The notes under the pieces are model-generated. The model did no database searches. It was not told the origin of the DNA and saw only the letters and a list, made by a program, of their open reading frames with translations. 64,000 nt of DNA, taken from NCBI GenBank assembly GCA_020746995.1, contig JAGPXD010000001.1, positions 7,750,001 to 7,814,000 on the forward strand, given 5' to 3'. Below, piece after piece: positions 32,280 to 44,447 of this stretch. Each line of letters begins with the position of its first letter. Positions within the stretch are counted from its first letter, which is position 1. Source of the stretch: Plectosphaerella cucumerina (Eukaryota; Ascomycota; Sordariomycetes; Glomerellales; Plectosphaerellaceae). The position numbers and the translations under genes were made by a program.

Positions 32280-35000
32280 CACTCCGAATTTGGCATGATC
32301 TAGACCTCTTTCCTTGTCCAAGGCCTTACAGACGCACATTGACCCAGGCGCGACCACACACCAATTCTACATAAAGCTGCAGGGATTTCGTACAGCGAGT
32401 CTCAGAACGTAAGGCTTTTGGGCGGTTGGTGTCTATTCTCGTACTTAAGCATAATGCGCCCTGCTTAGCCTTGCTTGATGAAGACGAGCTTCATAAGCCC
32501 TCAGTTCGTGTCTCACTCTTGTTGCCATACTAAAAGCTTCGGTTGTGTTGACATTTGAGTGTGGTATACTATACGACTATTAGAAGGTAACCACAAAACA
32601 CATGTGCTCTCATACAACAAACTTGCCAGATAGGATTCTGTTGCAGGTTGTCGTACGCGGATTGTGAACTCCGGTACGAGTTCGAACTACCGTTCTCGGC
32701 CGACTGACAACGCCCAGAGCAGAAAGCTTCGCCATCTGTCTGCCGTTCACAATGTAAGCAGAACATGTACGTCCAGCCGAGATCAAAGGGCATTCGTCCG
32801 AGGATATCCGTTACTGAATCGTGGCAGATAATGTCTGGGAGGGAGAGCTAGCAGCAAATATGATGGTTGAGATAGATAGGAGACGAGTCTTATTTCAATG
32901 GTGTACGGCAACGAGTACTCACAGCGAGATCTGAAAAGTTCAAAGGTAGGTTTGAGCTGTGATACGAGTTGATAGCTCGCGCCCCAATATGAGGAGGTCA
33001 ACGAGGAGACCAGCGACGGTCTTCCTATTGTCATTGGGAGCCCCATTAAGGTTCAAGCTATCTCCCTTCCAGTGCTCCAGGCCCGGGTCTGTGACACGTC
33101 TAGGTCCAACTAGCGAGATTCTCCTCTTTCTCACGCTTTGCCTTCCGCGCTGCCTTATTTTTCTCCATATGTTTCTTGGCTATCGGAGTTCTTGCGACAC
33201 TGGAGATAGTAGAGCCTTTGGCCCAAGAAGACTGCGGCCCCCTATAAATCGGAAGACAAGCCATGAAAGTATTTTAGGCAGCCTTCTTCACGGTAATTTA
33301 GAGACGAAAAGGATGCTGCATCTTTCACGTGTCTGGTGATGGGTTACACTGTTTCCGGCGATGTTCCTCAAGAGCCGCTGTCCAGCTGAAAGCAGGTAAT
33401 AGACCAAACAGGGGCCTGGTCCAGACATTACTGGGCTTCGCTTGGACTATTCGGGGCACGCTTGTGACACCCTCTTCCAACCGGCTTGCATGGGCCATTG
33501 GAACCCACTCACACCAGTCAGTTCTCTCAAACGACTGGAATGTATTTGTGGAGGGCAGCTACCGACAGGGTGCGTTCACAACTGGACGAAAGCAGATGCC
33601 ATAGAGCAAGCAGCACGTTGAGACAACTGCACGCGGCTAGAACACGATACTGTTAGGGAGCACGGGAGACAGGCGGGGGGGGGGGGGGGGTAGGGGGGTG
33701 AATCACACGCTTGTGTCTCACCTGAAGGCCGCAAGCTTCCTGAGCCGGAACATTTTCTCCGCGAATCTGACGGCAGGATGAGGCAGCCCCTTGCCATGAG
33801 AAGGCCACATCTCTCCATAAGATCCGATAATCATTCTCGTTGTGACCCTCCCTGAATTCCCACTGCCCAGGATAGGATGTAAGATGCATCAAAAGGTACA
33901 TGTCGTATCCAATCCCCAGCCCCCCCTTCCTCTAAGTTTGATTACGTGAGCGTCTAAGCAAAATAAGATATGTTACTAATGTCGCCATCTCCGAGCAACA
34001 GCGAGCAATGTGTTTCAACTAACCGAGGAGCACATAAGCTCAGGAAGGGCAGCGTAAGATTCTGGATTTGCTGACTGTGTTGACAAGGACTCATGAAGAG
34101 ATGGGCCACTCTGAGGAGAGGCAAGATGGCCCTTACCGGACATGACTGCCACGGGCGCAGGGGCGTCACCTTGTCACCCCTGAAATGGAGAATGGGTCAA
34201 CTGGTGAGATGTACGAGCAGATCAGCGACCCAGGAAGCACCTCCGAGCCGATAGAAAAGGGTCGGAGCCGCTGCCGGACGGATCTGTCCAATCAGGAGCG
34301 CAGTATCTTCAGGTGCCGGTCCCGAGACATCTCCGGGCTTCCCGCCACCCTCAGTCTGTCTAGGGAGAGCGCATAGGGAGTGTCGACGCGACTCTAGAAT
34401 TCCGGTGGTGACTCGACGTGTTATTAATGAAGAATTCCGTCCTCAAGCGGGCAAATGCTGGTCCCGAGTACAAGATAAGACCTCGTATAGATACAAGCTG
34501 AAATCTGCCCTCGCCAGTGTCTCGGCCAGCAGTAGACGTCCTGAAGGAGCACCCTGGCGCGCCAAGACGGGTAGGTAGTGAGGTCTTGCGCCCCAGAAGT
34601 ATGGCGCCCCCTGACAACTGTTCCCGGAGGTACGTTCATGGGGTGCAAGCTGTATTTCTCATAGCCTGTCCTGCTGCGCCCTGGGGTCCACAGGAGATGG
34701 GCCGAGACCATCGTCCTAAACATGTCACAGCTGCTTTCGTCAGTTAAGAGCTCAGTGATACGTTACGAGGCCCTGCCGGAAACGGCATCGACTTGGCCAT
34801 GAAGTGGCCTCCCCTGTCTTTCCTATAAGATCTCCTGCCTTCTTGCTCTTTTCTGGCGCTTAGAGGCAACTGTGTCAAGGCGAAGGGACTTTGTTCGCTG
34901 TGCTAAAGATTATTAGATCTTCAAACGCAGCGAAGAACGAATGTCCTACTATGGTATGTCTTCCCCTATCCCGCTCAGGGATCTGCACTAAAGGACGGAA
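32280..35000. other. AT-richer gene-free stretch with a G16 run
   Basis: Nothing coding is recognised over 2.7 kb. A run of 16 G at 33675-33690 is followed by TAGGGGGGTG. Base composition is visibly less GC-rich than in the flanks, as expected of old, mutated repeats. Confidence 0.4.
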
Positions 35001-35758
35001 AGGCGAGTTCAACATCAGTCAAGCGCGAATCGTCCCCCCAAGAAACAAACGACACTTTCTATCACATCAATCAAACTACAGTCTCTGACTTGGACTTTCA
35101 CTTAAGAAAGGCAATCTTGGCCTACGAGCATCTTTGCCAGGAGATCTGTCAGAACGAAGCCACTGCCAACGAAGCAAGCAACCTAGGGAGAGAGAATGCC
35201 CTCCTCCAAGCAACGAGCAATGATCAACGCGGTCAGCCTAATTCGGCAGGGGACGACAATTCTTACGCAAGCACTCGTTACGAAGGGCTATGCGACGATT
35301 CCCAGGAACGAAGCACCGACAGATTCTCGAGAGATTTCAACGACTTGATGCTTGTTCAGTATCGCAACGAGATCATTCAGCAAGATCGGGTCATTGAAAC
35401 CAAGGACGCGGAGATTCGACGTCTTGTTGAGATCGAGGCTGGGCTTCAAAGTAAGCTATCGTGGCTACAACGGCACTCACAATTTGATCCAGAGGTTCGG
35501 TCAGTTCATAAGGAAACCGACGTAGTGACTAGACCTGGAAAAGAGTTGCTACAAAAGGAGGAGGAAGATGTGCGTCGGGAAGCGGTGTCTCTAGCAAATG
35601 AGGAAGTTCGGACGAACCACGATGGCGAAAGATCTGCCTTGACGATCAACAGAAACAAAAACAAAAAGGCTCATCGTAGGGCCCGTAAACTGAAGCAGCG
35701 TAAGAGGGCAAGAGCGAAACGAAAGGCGGGGGACCCCTTTGCAGTGTTGTCGCTATGA
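34905..35758 (+). CDS. Coiled-coil protein with basic tail, start uncertain
   Basis: I do not recognise the protein. The frame is open from about 34905 to the stop at 35758 but has no early ATG, so either a 5' exon is missing or it is a fragment. Recognisable parts are LRKAILAYEHLCQEICQNEA, DLMLVQYRNEIIQQDRVIET and KDAEIRRLVEIEAGLQSKL, which form a long heptad-like helix. A strongly basic tail follows (NKKAHRRARKLKQRKRARAK) and the end is AGDPFAVLSL. Such coil-plus-basic architecture suits a nucleic-acid-binding or nuclear protein, and could be an ORF1-like product of the adjacent retroelement fragment, which starts only about 40 bases downstream. That link is speculation. Confidence 0.4.
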
Positions 35759-35797
35759 GTGGAAGAGATGCGTTCATAAGTACCAAGAACTAGCGAT

Positions 35798-37592
35798 GCT
35801 GTACCGGTAGTGAGCCTTGTGAACTTCGATGTCAAGGGAGCGTACAATGGGGTGTGCAAGGAGAGACTGATCCAGAGAGTGAGGGCGAGGGGCATCCCCG
35901 AGGCCCTGCTCCGCTGGTGAGAGGCGTTCTGCTCGGGTCGGACGGCGACTATCCAGGTCAACGGCAAGACACCAGAGGCCCAAACGCTGCCCCAGGCCGG
36001 TCTACCGCATGGATCGCCACTGTCACCCATTCTCTTTCTGTTCTGCACCGCGGACCTCGTACAGCAGAAGATCGACTGCTACGGGGGGGCCATCGCCTTC
36101 GTCGACGACTTCACTGCATGTGTCGCTGGTCCAACCACGCAAGACAACCGCAAAGGGATTGAAGCGATTATTGAGAAGGCGCTGGACTTGGACTGGGAGA
36201 GCTTGACCCCTGCGACGGCACGGCAGCTGTTCGCGGCTACCGTTGTCCCAGTGGTCGATTATGCCTCCAGCCTCTGGACGCACCGATGCAAAGATCGGGT
36301 TGCAACAGCAGTCAATCGGATCCAGAAGATCGGCGCGCAGGCAATCATAGGCGCATTCACGACAGTCGCCACAATCGTGGCCGAGGCTGAGACCTAAATC
36401 GCCAGCCGGTAGGAACGATTTCTGAGGAAGGGCATCAAGTTGTGGACGGACCTCCACACTCTGCCGGAGACGAACCCGCTCAGAAAACTGACCAAGGGGA
36501 TGCGCAAATTCCAACGATTTCGCCGCTCGCCGTTCTACGAGCTGGCCAACTCACTGGCGAAGGTGCCAATGGAGGACTTTGAAACTATCAACCCGTTCAC
36601 GCTGGCGCCTTGGATGGATTGCGTAGAGACCATCACCGAAGATGGTGAGCGGAGCGCTGGTCTGAGGCCAGCCAAGATGGAGCTGTACGGATCGCTGTCA
36701 GCAGCTCCGCACAAAACAACCTGGTTGGCGTGGGGCTGTGTTGTCGAGACCCCGATGCTCGCGCAGGGAGGGCCAAGGCTCGAGAGGTTCTCGTTTACTC
36801 TTGGCACGAGAGCCGGACAGAACCCGTTTATGGAGAACTGGCAGCTGCAGCTTATGCGCTGAGGTTCTTACCGAGAGTCAGCAACCAAAAGGTCATCCTC
36901 TCGACGAGTTATAAAGCGGCTATGCTGACTCTCTGGGACCCCCGCCAATAATCCGGGCAGGAGTTCGTACGATGCATCTACGAGGCCACCGAATGACTGA
37001 AGGAAGATGGGAACACAGTGTCTGCCATCTCGCCTGCCACGAGTCTCGAGGACGGCCTGTTGAAGGCAGCCAAACAGGAAGCGAGAAACGCAAGTCGACA
37101 AGATGCCGCCCCCCCCTGAGCAATTCCCGAAAATGCGATCAACGGTCCTCGGCAATGCAAAGGCAAAGTTCGCCCGGAGAGGCGCCTGCCGGACAACGTC
37201 GGGAAGCTTTCCAAGAGGATTGGCACCGCTCTTCCTGGCAAGCACACGCGAGAACTGTACGACAAATGTACCTGGATGGAGGCGAGCATCCTGGCTCAGC
37301 TGAGAACAGGCATGTCGAGACTGAACAAGTCTCTCTTTCGAATCAAAGTGACGTCCTCAAATCATGCGCCTGCGGCCAAGCAGCAGAGACGGTGGAGTAC
37401 TTTCTCCTCAGATGTGCGCTATGGACGACACAGCGCACTGAGATCCTTAATGCACCGACACGCAAAGAGTCAGTGTCTCTTTCTACCTCAGAGGGAAAAC
37501 AGCGTCCGATAGACCAGACTGGAAGCCAGACATGAAAGCGGTCCGAGCTACGATACGATTCGCCGAAGCAACAGGCCGACTGGAAAATACGT
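35798..37592 (+). mobile_element. Degenerate non-LTR retrotransposon, RT to C terminus
   Basis: Translating the three forward frames gives the order expected of ORF2 of a fungal non-LTR element. Reverse transcriptase: LVNFDVKGAYNGVCKERL, then PQAGLPHGSPLSPILFLF, then GGAIAFVDDFTACVAG with the FVDD catalytic motif. Thumb and later parts: PVVDYASSLWTHRCKDRV, TLPETNPLRKL and INPFTLAPWM. End: AQLRTGMSRLNKSL, CACGQAAETVEYFLLRC (zinc-binding CCHC) and KAVRATIRFAEATGRLE at about 37590. Frames change many times, and there are stops near 35918 and 36396. A block between the FVDD region and the thumb is missing near 36180. The element is clearly dead. Its RT resembles other Pezizomycotina elements more than the intact-looking one at 55.5-61.2 kb. 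Confidence 0.75.
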
Positions 37593-37887
37593 GATCCCAG
37601 AACAGGGCCCAACACGTCACCAATCTTACTGACCCAACCTCGTGCCACAAACAGCAAGCGCCGCTTCAGTCGCCGTGAATAGTACTCTGGACACTTGGAG
37701 AATCGCCTTCAAGTCTGCCGGCTAATAACAAAAACCCACGAGGGACTAGCGAATGGCGGACTCCGACAAGGCAAGGACGGAAGGAAGACCGTAGAGGCTG
37801 TTGAGACCTGGAGACATCCCGAAGGAAGAGACCATGTACGTAGCAGAGAGTGTCTTATTGGTCCAGTTGCCACCAGACGTAATAAAC

Positions 37888-37922
37888 GTGTGTGTGTGTG
37901 CGTGTGTGTGTGTGTGTGTGTT
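37888..37922 (+). repeat. (GT)n microsatellite
   Basis: An almost perfect GT run, interrupted once by GC, lies about 300 bases after the retroelement C terminus, directly after AATAAAC. It could be the 3' end or tail of the element or an independent microsatellite. Confidence 0.8.
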
Positions 37923-38299
37923 TGTACATTGGTACTGCCAGATTTCCTATATTTCGACTGAAGCCACGGCCGAAACTAGATGTCCCATTTCACTCGAATC
38001 GACGCGTCCATTGTAACTTGTAACTTATGACTCCCCACTGTAGAATCCTCACCTTTACTGTCCCTCATTCCCGCCATTTGACGTCTTGCACAGCTTGGGT
38101 ACGTAAATTGAAACAGCGGCCCCGCATACTAGCCAATGAACCAGACAGCCGCTGGCATGTCACTTGGCAAGCAACGGCCATGATGAAGACCCCTGTCGTT
38201 GGTGATATTTCCAGCCCGTCCATTTCAGCATGCCGAGAGTTGGCAGTATCACGCGTGTGTGCCATGGACTGGGCCGCTTTCGGAAAGGTTTGACACCTG

Positions 38300-39640
38300 G
38301 CTCAAGTTACAACGAGGCTGCCATGCCTCGTGCCATCCACATGCTGAGCCGAGTGACGTTGCCGTCCTGTAGGGTTGCAGTTAAAGTCAGAACTAAGATC
38401 AGCATCGCGGCCGTGTCCCCACGGTACCGTGACTTTGCCTCTCTTGAGGCCAGCCATCCGAGTCCTGAGGATACTGGTCTTGGTCGGGTTCTTGAGCTTG
38501 TGGATTCTTGTAGAGTCTCTAGCCAGCTCTTTGGGTGGTCATCGCTTCTTCCTTGGTTGGGAGCTTGTGTTTTCCGTTCATCCTCTTCGGTTTCGGGGGG
38601 CAATCGGCATGCCTTGCTGGGGCGGGTCCGTGACAGTTGGCGTATCTTTCGGGCTCGGCACACGGCTGTGGTTGAGGCTGGTTTATAGGCATGGGGTTCC
38701 ACAGTTCTCGCATCGCGGGGTGCGTGCGCACGGCCGGCTGGTGGTGGCCCTGGCAGCTAACGTTGTGTTGGGTTGGTATCTGCTTCTTTGCGGTGGGTCC
38801 CGAGTATGAGCTCGTTCCGAAAAGGCGACTGGCGAGACCTTTCAAGGACGGAGACGATCTACGATATCGTGTTGGTTTCTTGGCTGGGTCCGTGTCTTGA
38901 GGGTCGGATGCTGGTCAGCAGTGGGCCGGTTGTGCTATCACCTCTTTCTGGATGACTGTTTCAATGTCTAGGACGCAGTTGTGCTATTTCACAGGGTTCG
39001 ATCTTGTTGGCCGTAGGGCAGTGTCCGAGTTCTTGTTCTTGGCCAGGATCTTGTGTCGTATCTCCTTCGGTCGGGGACGGATGGCGGCGCCAGTCGCTGT
39101 GTGATGATGTCGGGGACGTCGAATCAGGGTGGCCGAGCGAGCGTCTTGCAGGTCGCTTCGAGTAAAGAGAAGTTGGTCTGCGCTTTCGTCCATACCTGGT
39201 GTTGTTCAGGCATCCGTACGCGGATGCTAGTGTCTTCAGTTTACTCAGTGGCGTGGTCATGCCTCGAGGTTGTCTGGCTGGCGGCTGTGGTGTTGGGACG
39301 TCCCTGCGGCCGTGGCCCAGTGGATGGTCTGCACTGATCGGCCCGCCTCGCTGAGTAAGCTTGAGAGGAGCTGTGTGATCTCCTTGGCCTCATCTTTTAG
39401 TTAGTTCTGATAACTGGCGACGATGCTGTTGAGTAAGCGTGCCACGAGGGTCAGCACTTCATGTTTGTCGTTCTGTCGTCATTCGACCTCGGCTAGGACG
39501 GACTTAAGGGCGGTAGGCTGGCTTGGAGCGAGCATTCTTCCGACCACACTGCCGAAGTCTGGCCTCCTAAGCACGCTGTCCCTGATTCCCGCGAGGCGTA
39601 GGCTTGCTTTGGACAAGCAGCACGCCAGATGAGGAAGCTC
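38300..39640 (-). mobile_element. Possible retroelement ORF1 (gag-like) remnant
   Basis: Minus-strand frames show parts that fit a decayed non-LTR ORF1. Near 39400 there is a helical stretch with DEAKEITQLLSSLLSEAGRS. Near 39190-39130 comes MDESADQLLFTRSDLQDARS, similar to the segment where ORF1 proteins read PSGDL...T. Near 38720-38600 lies CAEPERYANCHGPAPARHAD, a Cys/His stretch of knuckle type. Stops and frame changes interrupt every part. The assignment rests on order and composition only and may be wrong. Confidence 0.3.
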
Positions 39641-42350
39641 AATCCTCTGTCAGGCAGCTGTCGATAAGACGCAGACTCTGAGAATGCAGCGAGACGAGTC
39701 GGTGGGAGGGGCGCGGGGCAGGCCGCTGTCGTGCCACGAGGCATCCGTCGGTGCACGTAGGGTGATGAAGCTTGGTCAGTCGGCGTCAGCTCCGGGGAGG
39801 ACTTCGGTGGCGCATCCCGCCTTTGCCTAGCGTACATTCCTTGCAGCTGGAGGAGACGATCATGCCCTGCGCTGAAATTTTCCAGGATATGTACGGATAA
39901 GCGCGGGAAGCAAGATGTTTGCGACGCATTGGTCTGGCCGCAGATGGTGAGGCAGAGTCACTCCAGGTGTGCGCTTAGAGACCATTTGCTGAACCCTCCC
40001 TACCGCCGTAAAAGGTAGTGGAAGGAGCCCACGCATTCAGCTCTTTCGTAGTTTACAAGATGGAAGCCTGGGGTGTAACGTAAGGTCCCCGGCTGTCTGT
40101 CGTACGCTGGCTTGCTGACAACGCGGCTGGAGGCAGACCACCTCAGCTCGGGGTATGAGCCGTCGCTTGGCTCTCGGCGAATGCGAGGATGTCGAGAACG
40201 TTTGGGTTGCAGGCCATCGCCAGACTCGCCAGACTCGCCACGGGGACTCACTCTGCCAAGGCGTCACGAGTGGCCGAGCACCAGTCTGGGCTCTCGTTGT
40301 CTGAGGCGACACGTCTTCTTCTAGATCTCTCAAGGCAAAATATGGGTCGTCCACTGCTGCAAGCACATCGTGGCTGCGCCCATGACCAACCAGCCTCTGC
40401 GCTAAGACACCAAGCGACTGAACTCTACGGGCGGATACTGTCTCGACCTGACCTGGCTGATTGAAACACACTGCGTGCATACCACCAGCCTGTAGCTATT
40501 CGAAGGAGGAAGCAGCCTCGACGCCGGTCTCCGTGTCAGGCAATGGTTTGCCACTGTTTCTGTCTTGTCCTCCATCCCACTACCAGGCTGGCCAGGCTGC
40601 CCCGGCCGACAAACAGGACGCTATGCTTGATCAGGCGATGGATAGGGATTAGGAGGGAGGTCTGATTGCTATTGTTCGGCTGTCCACCGCCCAGCTCTGA
40701 CGGCTGTGGAGTATGGGGAAGGTACAGGGAGCCACTCGGTTCGCGGCCTGCGAGCCAAATTCCGAGGCGAATGGACGGCGGATGACGGCGGCCGGAGCGT
40801 GCGGCATGGCATCCCAACAGATGACACTTCGGGATAAGCCCGGAGGCCCTCCCTATACGGACAATCAGGCGTGCGCCACCACCAAGAATGGTCTGGAGCG
40901 GCGACCACAGAGAGAGAGAGAGCGAGCAGCGCACACACTAACTGTCGTAGCTGGCTGGCTATTGTGGGCCAACGGAGGGACGGCCACGATTCTATGGCGC
41001 ATCACTCTCAGGCGTCAGTCACCTTTCTTTTCCCAAGACCGGCAGATCTACGAAGCTACGGAGAATGACCACACGGCCAATACATGTACCTACTCCTGTC
41101 TCAGGCCACTGTAGGCGGGCTGTCATGGTGCAGTAGCCCAGTGGGTTCGCTCGCCTGAAACCCACCTCCTGCCTGCAGCTGGCCTCGCTGGGTGCTACGT
41201 CCTAAGTCACACACCAGAAAGCCCCGCGACCTTTCCGTGTCCTGTATGACGTGCGTCTCCGCCCCCGGGGAGCAGGATTGGGTAAAATCCTCAGCCCTGT
41301 GCCGTGTCTCAAACACAAGTTGACGAGACTCGCGCGAGGCCTTCATTCTCATGTCCACACACACACTTCTCTCTCTATCTCCATGCCCCCAAAGCCGCCT
41401 CGTCATGGCGGCCATTTCCTGGCCGTACGTTTTTCCTGGAGAGGACGACGGAACCTCCCTGGCTCACGTTGCTAGACTCTGGCTGATGGTCCCTGACAGC
41501 CCACATGAATATGGTCGTCTCTGCAAGCTCTTGCTTTTTCAAGGAGAGGGCTCCGTACGCCACTATTGACGACCCTTCCTCAGCTGTACTTCGCAGTTCT
41601 TGCGGCAGAGATGACCCTGGTCAGCATCCATTGCGCTCTGCCCCGACCCTCGGGTTGGCCCCTTCCTGCTCCTCAGTCACCCCCTTTCGACCTGGCGTAC
41701 TCACGTACGTGCAGATGGTGTCCCGAGTTCCCCTGTTCCCCTGGCAGCCCCGTGTCAACTCACTCGCTCATTCCACCTCCTGGCCGGAAGGTGGTGGCTT
41801 GTGTGCTGTCCACTTGAATGTTGCTTCATTGCCCGTAAATCAAGAAGCACACAAATGCATTGGGTCTCTCCATCCTTCTGATTAGCCTTCCTGACCTGAC
41901 ATCGATACTCGAGCTTCCATCGGCTGCTAATCACTCACCTACTCGTCTCAGTGCTCCGGTTCGTGGTTAAAGAAAATGGTGCACAAGTAAATGTTTGGGT
42001 GGGCGGCAGCGCCGTTCACGCATATCTTTCGAACTCAAACCATTGCTTTCCCGGATGGACCTCCCATGTGGATGGGTGATAGCCGGTCATATGTCTCGGT
42101 CAGCGAGAGAAGAGCCTCTCACTTTTCCGTCCAGAGACCTCATTCGCCCGCAGCCCCTTTATTTAGGAACTTCTCGGAGGATTGCCCATTGCGTGCCTCG
42201 ATACATTCCTCTACGGGGGCGACCTGTCTCTCCTCGAGCTGTATTGGCTTCCCCATAATCGCCCGCCCATCAACTTTGGCCCGGGGTTTTCGGCTCGGTT
42301 CCTCACCACCGCACCCCCCTTTCCCCCGTTGCCACAGATGAGCGGCAAGG
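39641..42350. other. Gene-free stretch and upstream region of the C2H2 gene
   Basis: No coding region is supported. An AG run is at 40908-40924. From about 41330 on the plus strand is rich in C and T (CACACACACTTCTCTCTC near 41355 and similar), typical of fungal promoters and 5' leaders. It leads to the C2H2 gene at 42429. Confidence 0.4.
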
Positions 42351-42356
42351 ACTTTT

Positions 42357-42364
42357 TATATATA
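42357..42364 (+). promoter_or_regulatory. TATA box of the C2H2 gene
   Basis: TATATATA sits 65-72 bases before the ATG at 42429, in a pyrimidine-rich promoter. Position and sequence suit a strong, regulated fungal promoter. Confidence 0.5.
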
Positions 42365-42428
42365 TTCAGAGCCCTTCTAGCCTAGCTAACTCTTCTTCTT
42401 CAGCTCACGCCCTCCTATCGACACACAA

Positions 42429-43673
42429 ATGCTCACTACCCCAAAGTTTGATTCAAGAAAGAGCCGAGCACCTACTCCCAGCAGGAAGAACATGGGCGGT
42501 TTGATGATCTCTAGCTTCCTCCGGGACGACAGTTTCGACTTCAACACCCCTCTGCTGAGCAGCGCCGCACCCTCGCCCACACACGACGCGTGCGACCCCT
42601 TCACTCCCAGGTCGGGACATTCTACCCTGCAGTATGCATCCATCGATTTGGGGGAATTGTTCTCGTCGACGGCGTCTTTCTCATTCCACGCCTTCGACGC
42701 GGCCATGCCGATCTGCAAGTTCGCCTACCAGCACAAGAACGACAGGATAGATATGCCTAGGGACTACTCGAGGCCCCTGACGCCTACGAGGCGGATGGCC
42801 CCAAGCTGCCCTCCGCTCGACCTCAATTACAACACGATGCTCCCGGTCAACCTCAATCAGCACGGCGCTCCCAGCATATCTCCCATACACGACAATATGG
42901 TCGACCACTGCACCATGCCCCAAGATCTCCAATTATCCCCCGTCCGCATGTCGACGCCGGGCAGGTCCATGCCGGCCTCGACGCTGGGCTGCAACCACTC
43001 TATGTGGCTGTGCAACAACGACAGCCCGATTATGATGTTCAGCACCAACTACACCCCTTCCCCTTCCCCCCTCAACTCCATGGTCCACAGGCACCACAGC
43101 CAGTCCCCATCGCTCACCTACTCTGAATGCTCCTCCGACTCCCGCCGCCGGTCCATCTACGAGGCTCAGCGCAGGTCACTCGCCCTACAGAGGCAGCAGC
43201 AGAAAGAAATGATGTACAGGATGCAGCCGCAACCGGGCATGGGAAAGATGGATCTCATGTCCACAGACGAGGAGGACGTTGGGGGCATGCAACTCAGGAG
43301 GCAAGGAAGGGCCAGAAATAGGTGCAACGTCCAGGGATGCACAAAGACGTACCAGAAGCGGGAGCATCTGAAGAGGCACCAGAGAGCGTAAGTCATCACC
43401 CGCATCGTGTTGTAGTGCCATGCAGATCATGCTAACACCTTATTCAGCGCCCACAGCATCGGCGGCACTCCGGAAACTTACGCTTGCCCGGCTGAGGGGT
43501 GTGGCAAGAGCTTCAAGGACCGCTTTGACAACTTCAAGCAGCACCTGAACATTCACAAGCTCGGCAAGAGCACGAGGACGCCTTACAACGAGGACGCGGC
43601 CAAGCTGCATGGTCAGCTATGCAAGCAGAGCAAGACCCGCAACATGAGGCGGAACTCGCGTGCCGGCGACTGA
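42429..43673 (+). CDS. C2H2 zinc-finger transcription factor
   Basis: Two exons, 42429-43387 and 43448-43673, flank a 60-base intron with GTAAGT donor, GCTAAC branch and TTCAG acceptor; the joined frame is 394 codons. The N-terminal 300 residues are Ser/Pro-rich and disordered, as in activators. Near residues 260-275 is a Gln-rich stretch. Finger one is CNVQGCTKTYQKREHLKRH, completed across the intron by QRAAH; finger two is CPAEGCGKSFKDRFDNFKQH with LNIH. Both have full Cys2His2 ligands. A basic tail with KQSKTRNMRRNSRAGD ends the protein. The KREHLKRH recognition helix is common in fungal developmental regulators, but I do not assign an orthologue. No lesions: this is one of the few intact genes here. 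Confidence 0.85.
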
Positions 43674-44410
43674 GCAGGTCGGCTGGGGTTGGCTGTTCCA
43701 TCTTCTCTTGACACCACACAGACCACAACCTCCTTATACACACCGCAAACTTATCTTGCACTAATTCTGTTACAACCTCCACTTGTCTCATCGCAATAGA
43801 GGCGGCGGCAGTGGGCAAACAAACATCAATCACTCACCCGATACAACGCATGGTTTTCAGGCTGGTGGATAATTTGTCGACCTCAGACGGCGACCGGGTC
43901 GGGCTTGAGGGAGGGAGCTACGCGTCTTGGGGCATGGATATCAACCTGGATATAAAAGACTGGCCAGGCTTGACGAGGGATGGAAGAAATAAGAGGAGAT
44001 AAGCAGAGGAAGCGGCGCAGGATGGTCAACAGTACATACAGCGAACCTAACCCAGCCTTGATCACACATTGGATATTGTTCGAATCAATTGCTGACCGGT
44101 GCCTGGCAACAGTAAGAGCGTTGTGGCGTGTGGTAGTAGGTGTTGTCTAGGTTAGTTAGGTGGTCATTCGCTGGGGCGATCAGGTCCGTTAGTGTTCAGG
44201 AAGTCAACAAGCAACATCAGCCGCTAGCCCACTGTAGGCCCTTGGGGATCTGGGGAAATATGGTATCGGGCCAGATGCAAGCCGGCTAGCGGGCGCCATT
44301 CGTTCCTCTAAGCATTTGGCGACATGTCGGACGGACAGACAGCACGCTGTCGCCGATTGAGCAACAGTCAGTCCTGACGACAACGGGACCTGAACTGAGA
44401 CTTGACGGAT

Positions 44411-44447
<37 letters not shown>

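Noticed and set aside
33675..33690. G-run and TAGGGGGGTG as telomeric repeat.
   Set aside because: There are no tandem TTAGGG units; a single chance occurrence beside a poly-G run.
42429..43673. Assignment of the C2H2 factor to a named conidiation regulator.
   Set aside because: The finger pair resembles several fungal developmental regulators, but no diagnostic feature allows a choice by eye.
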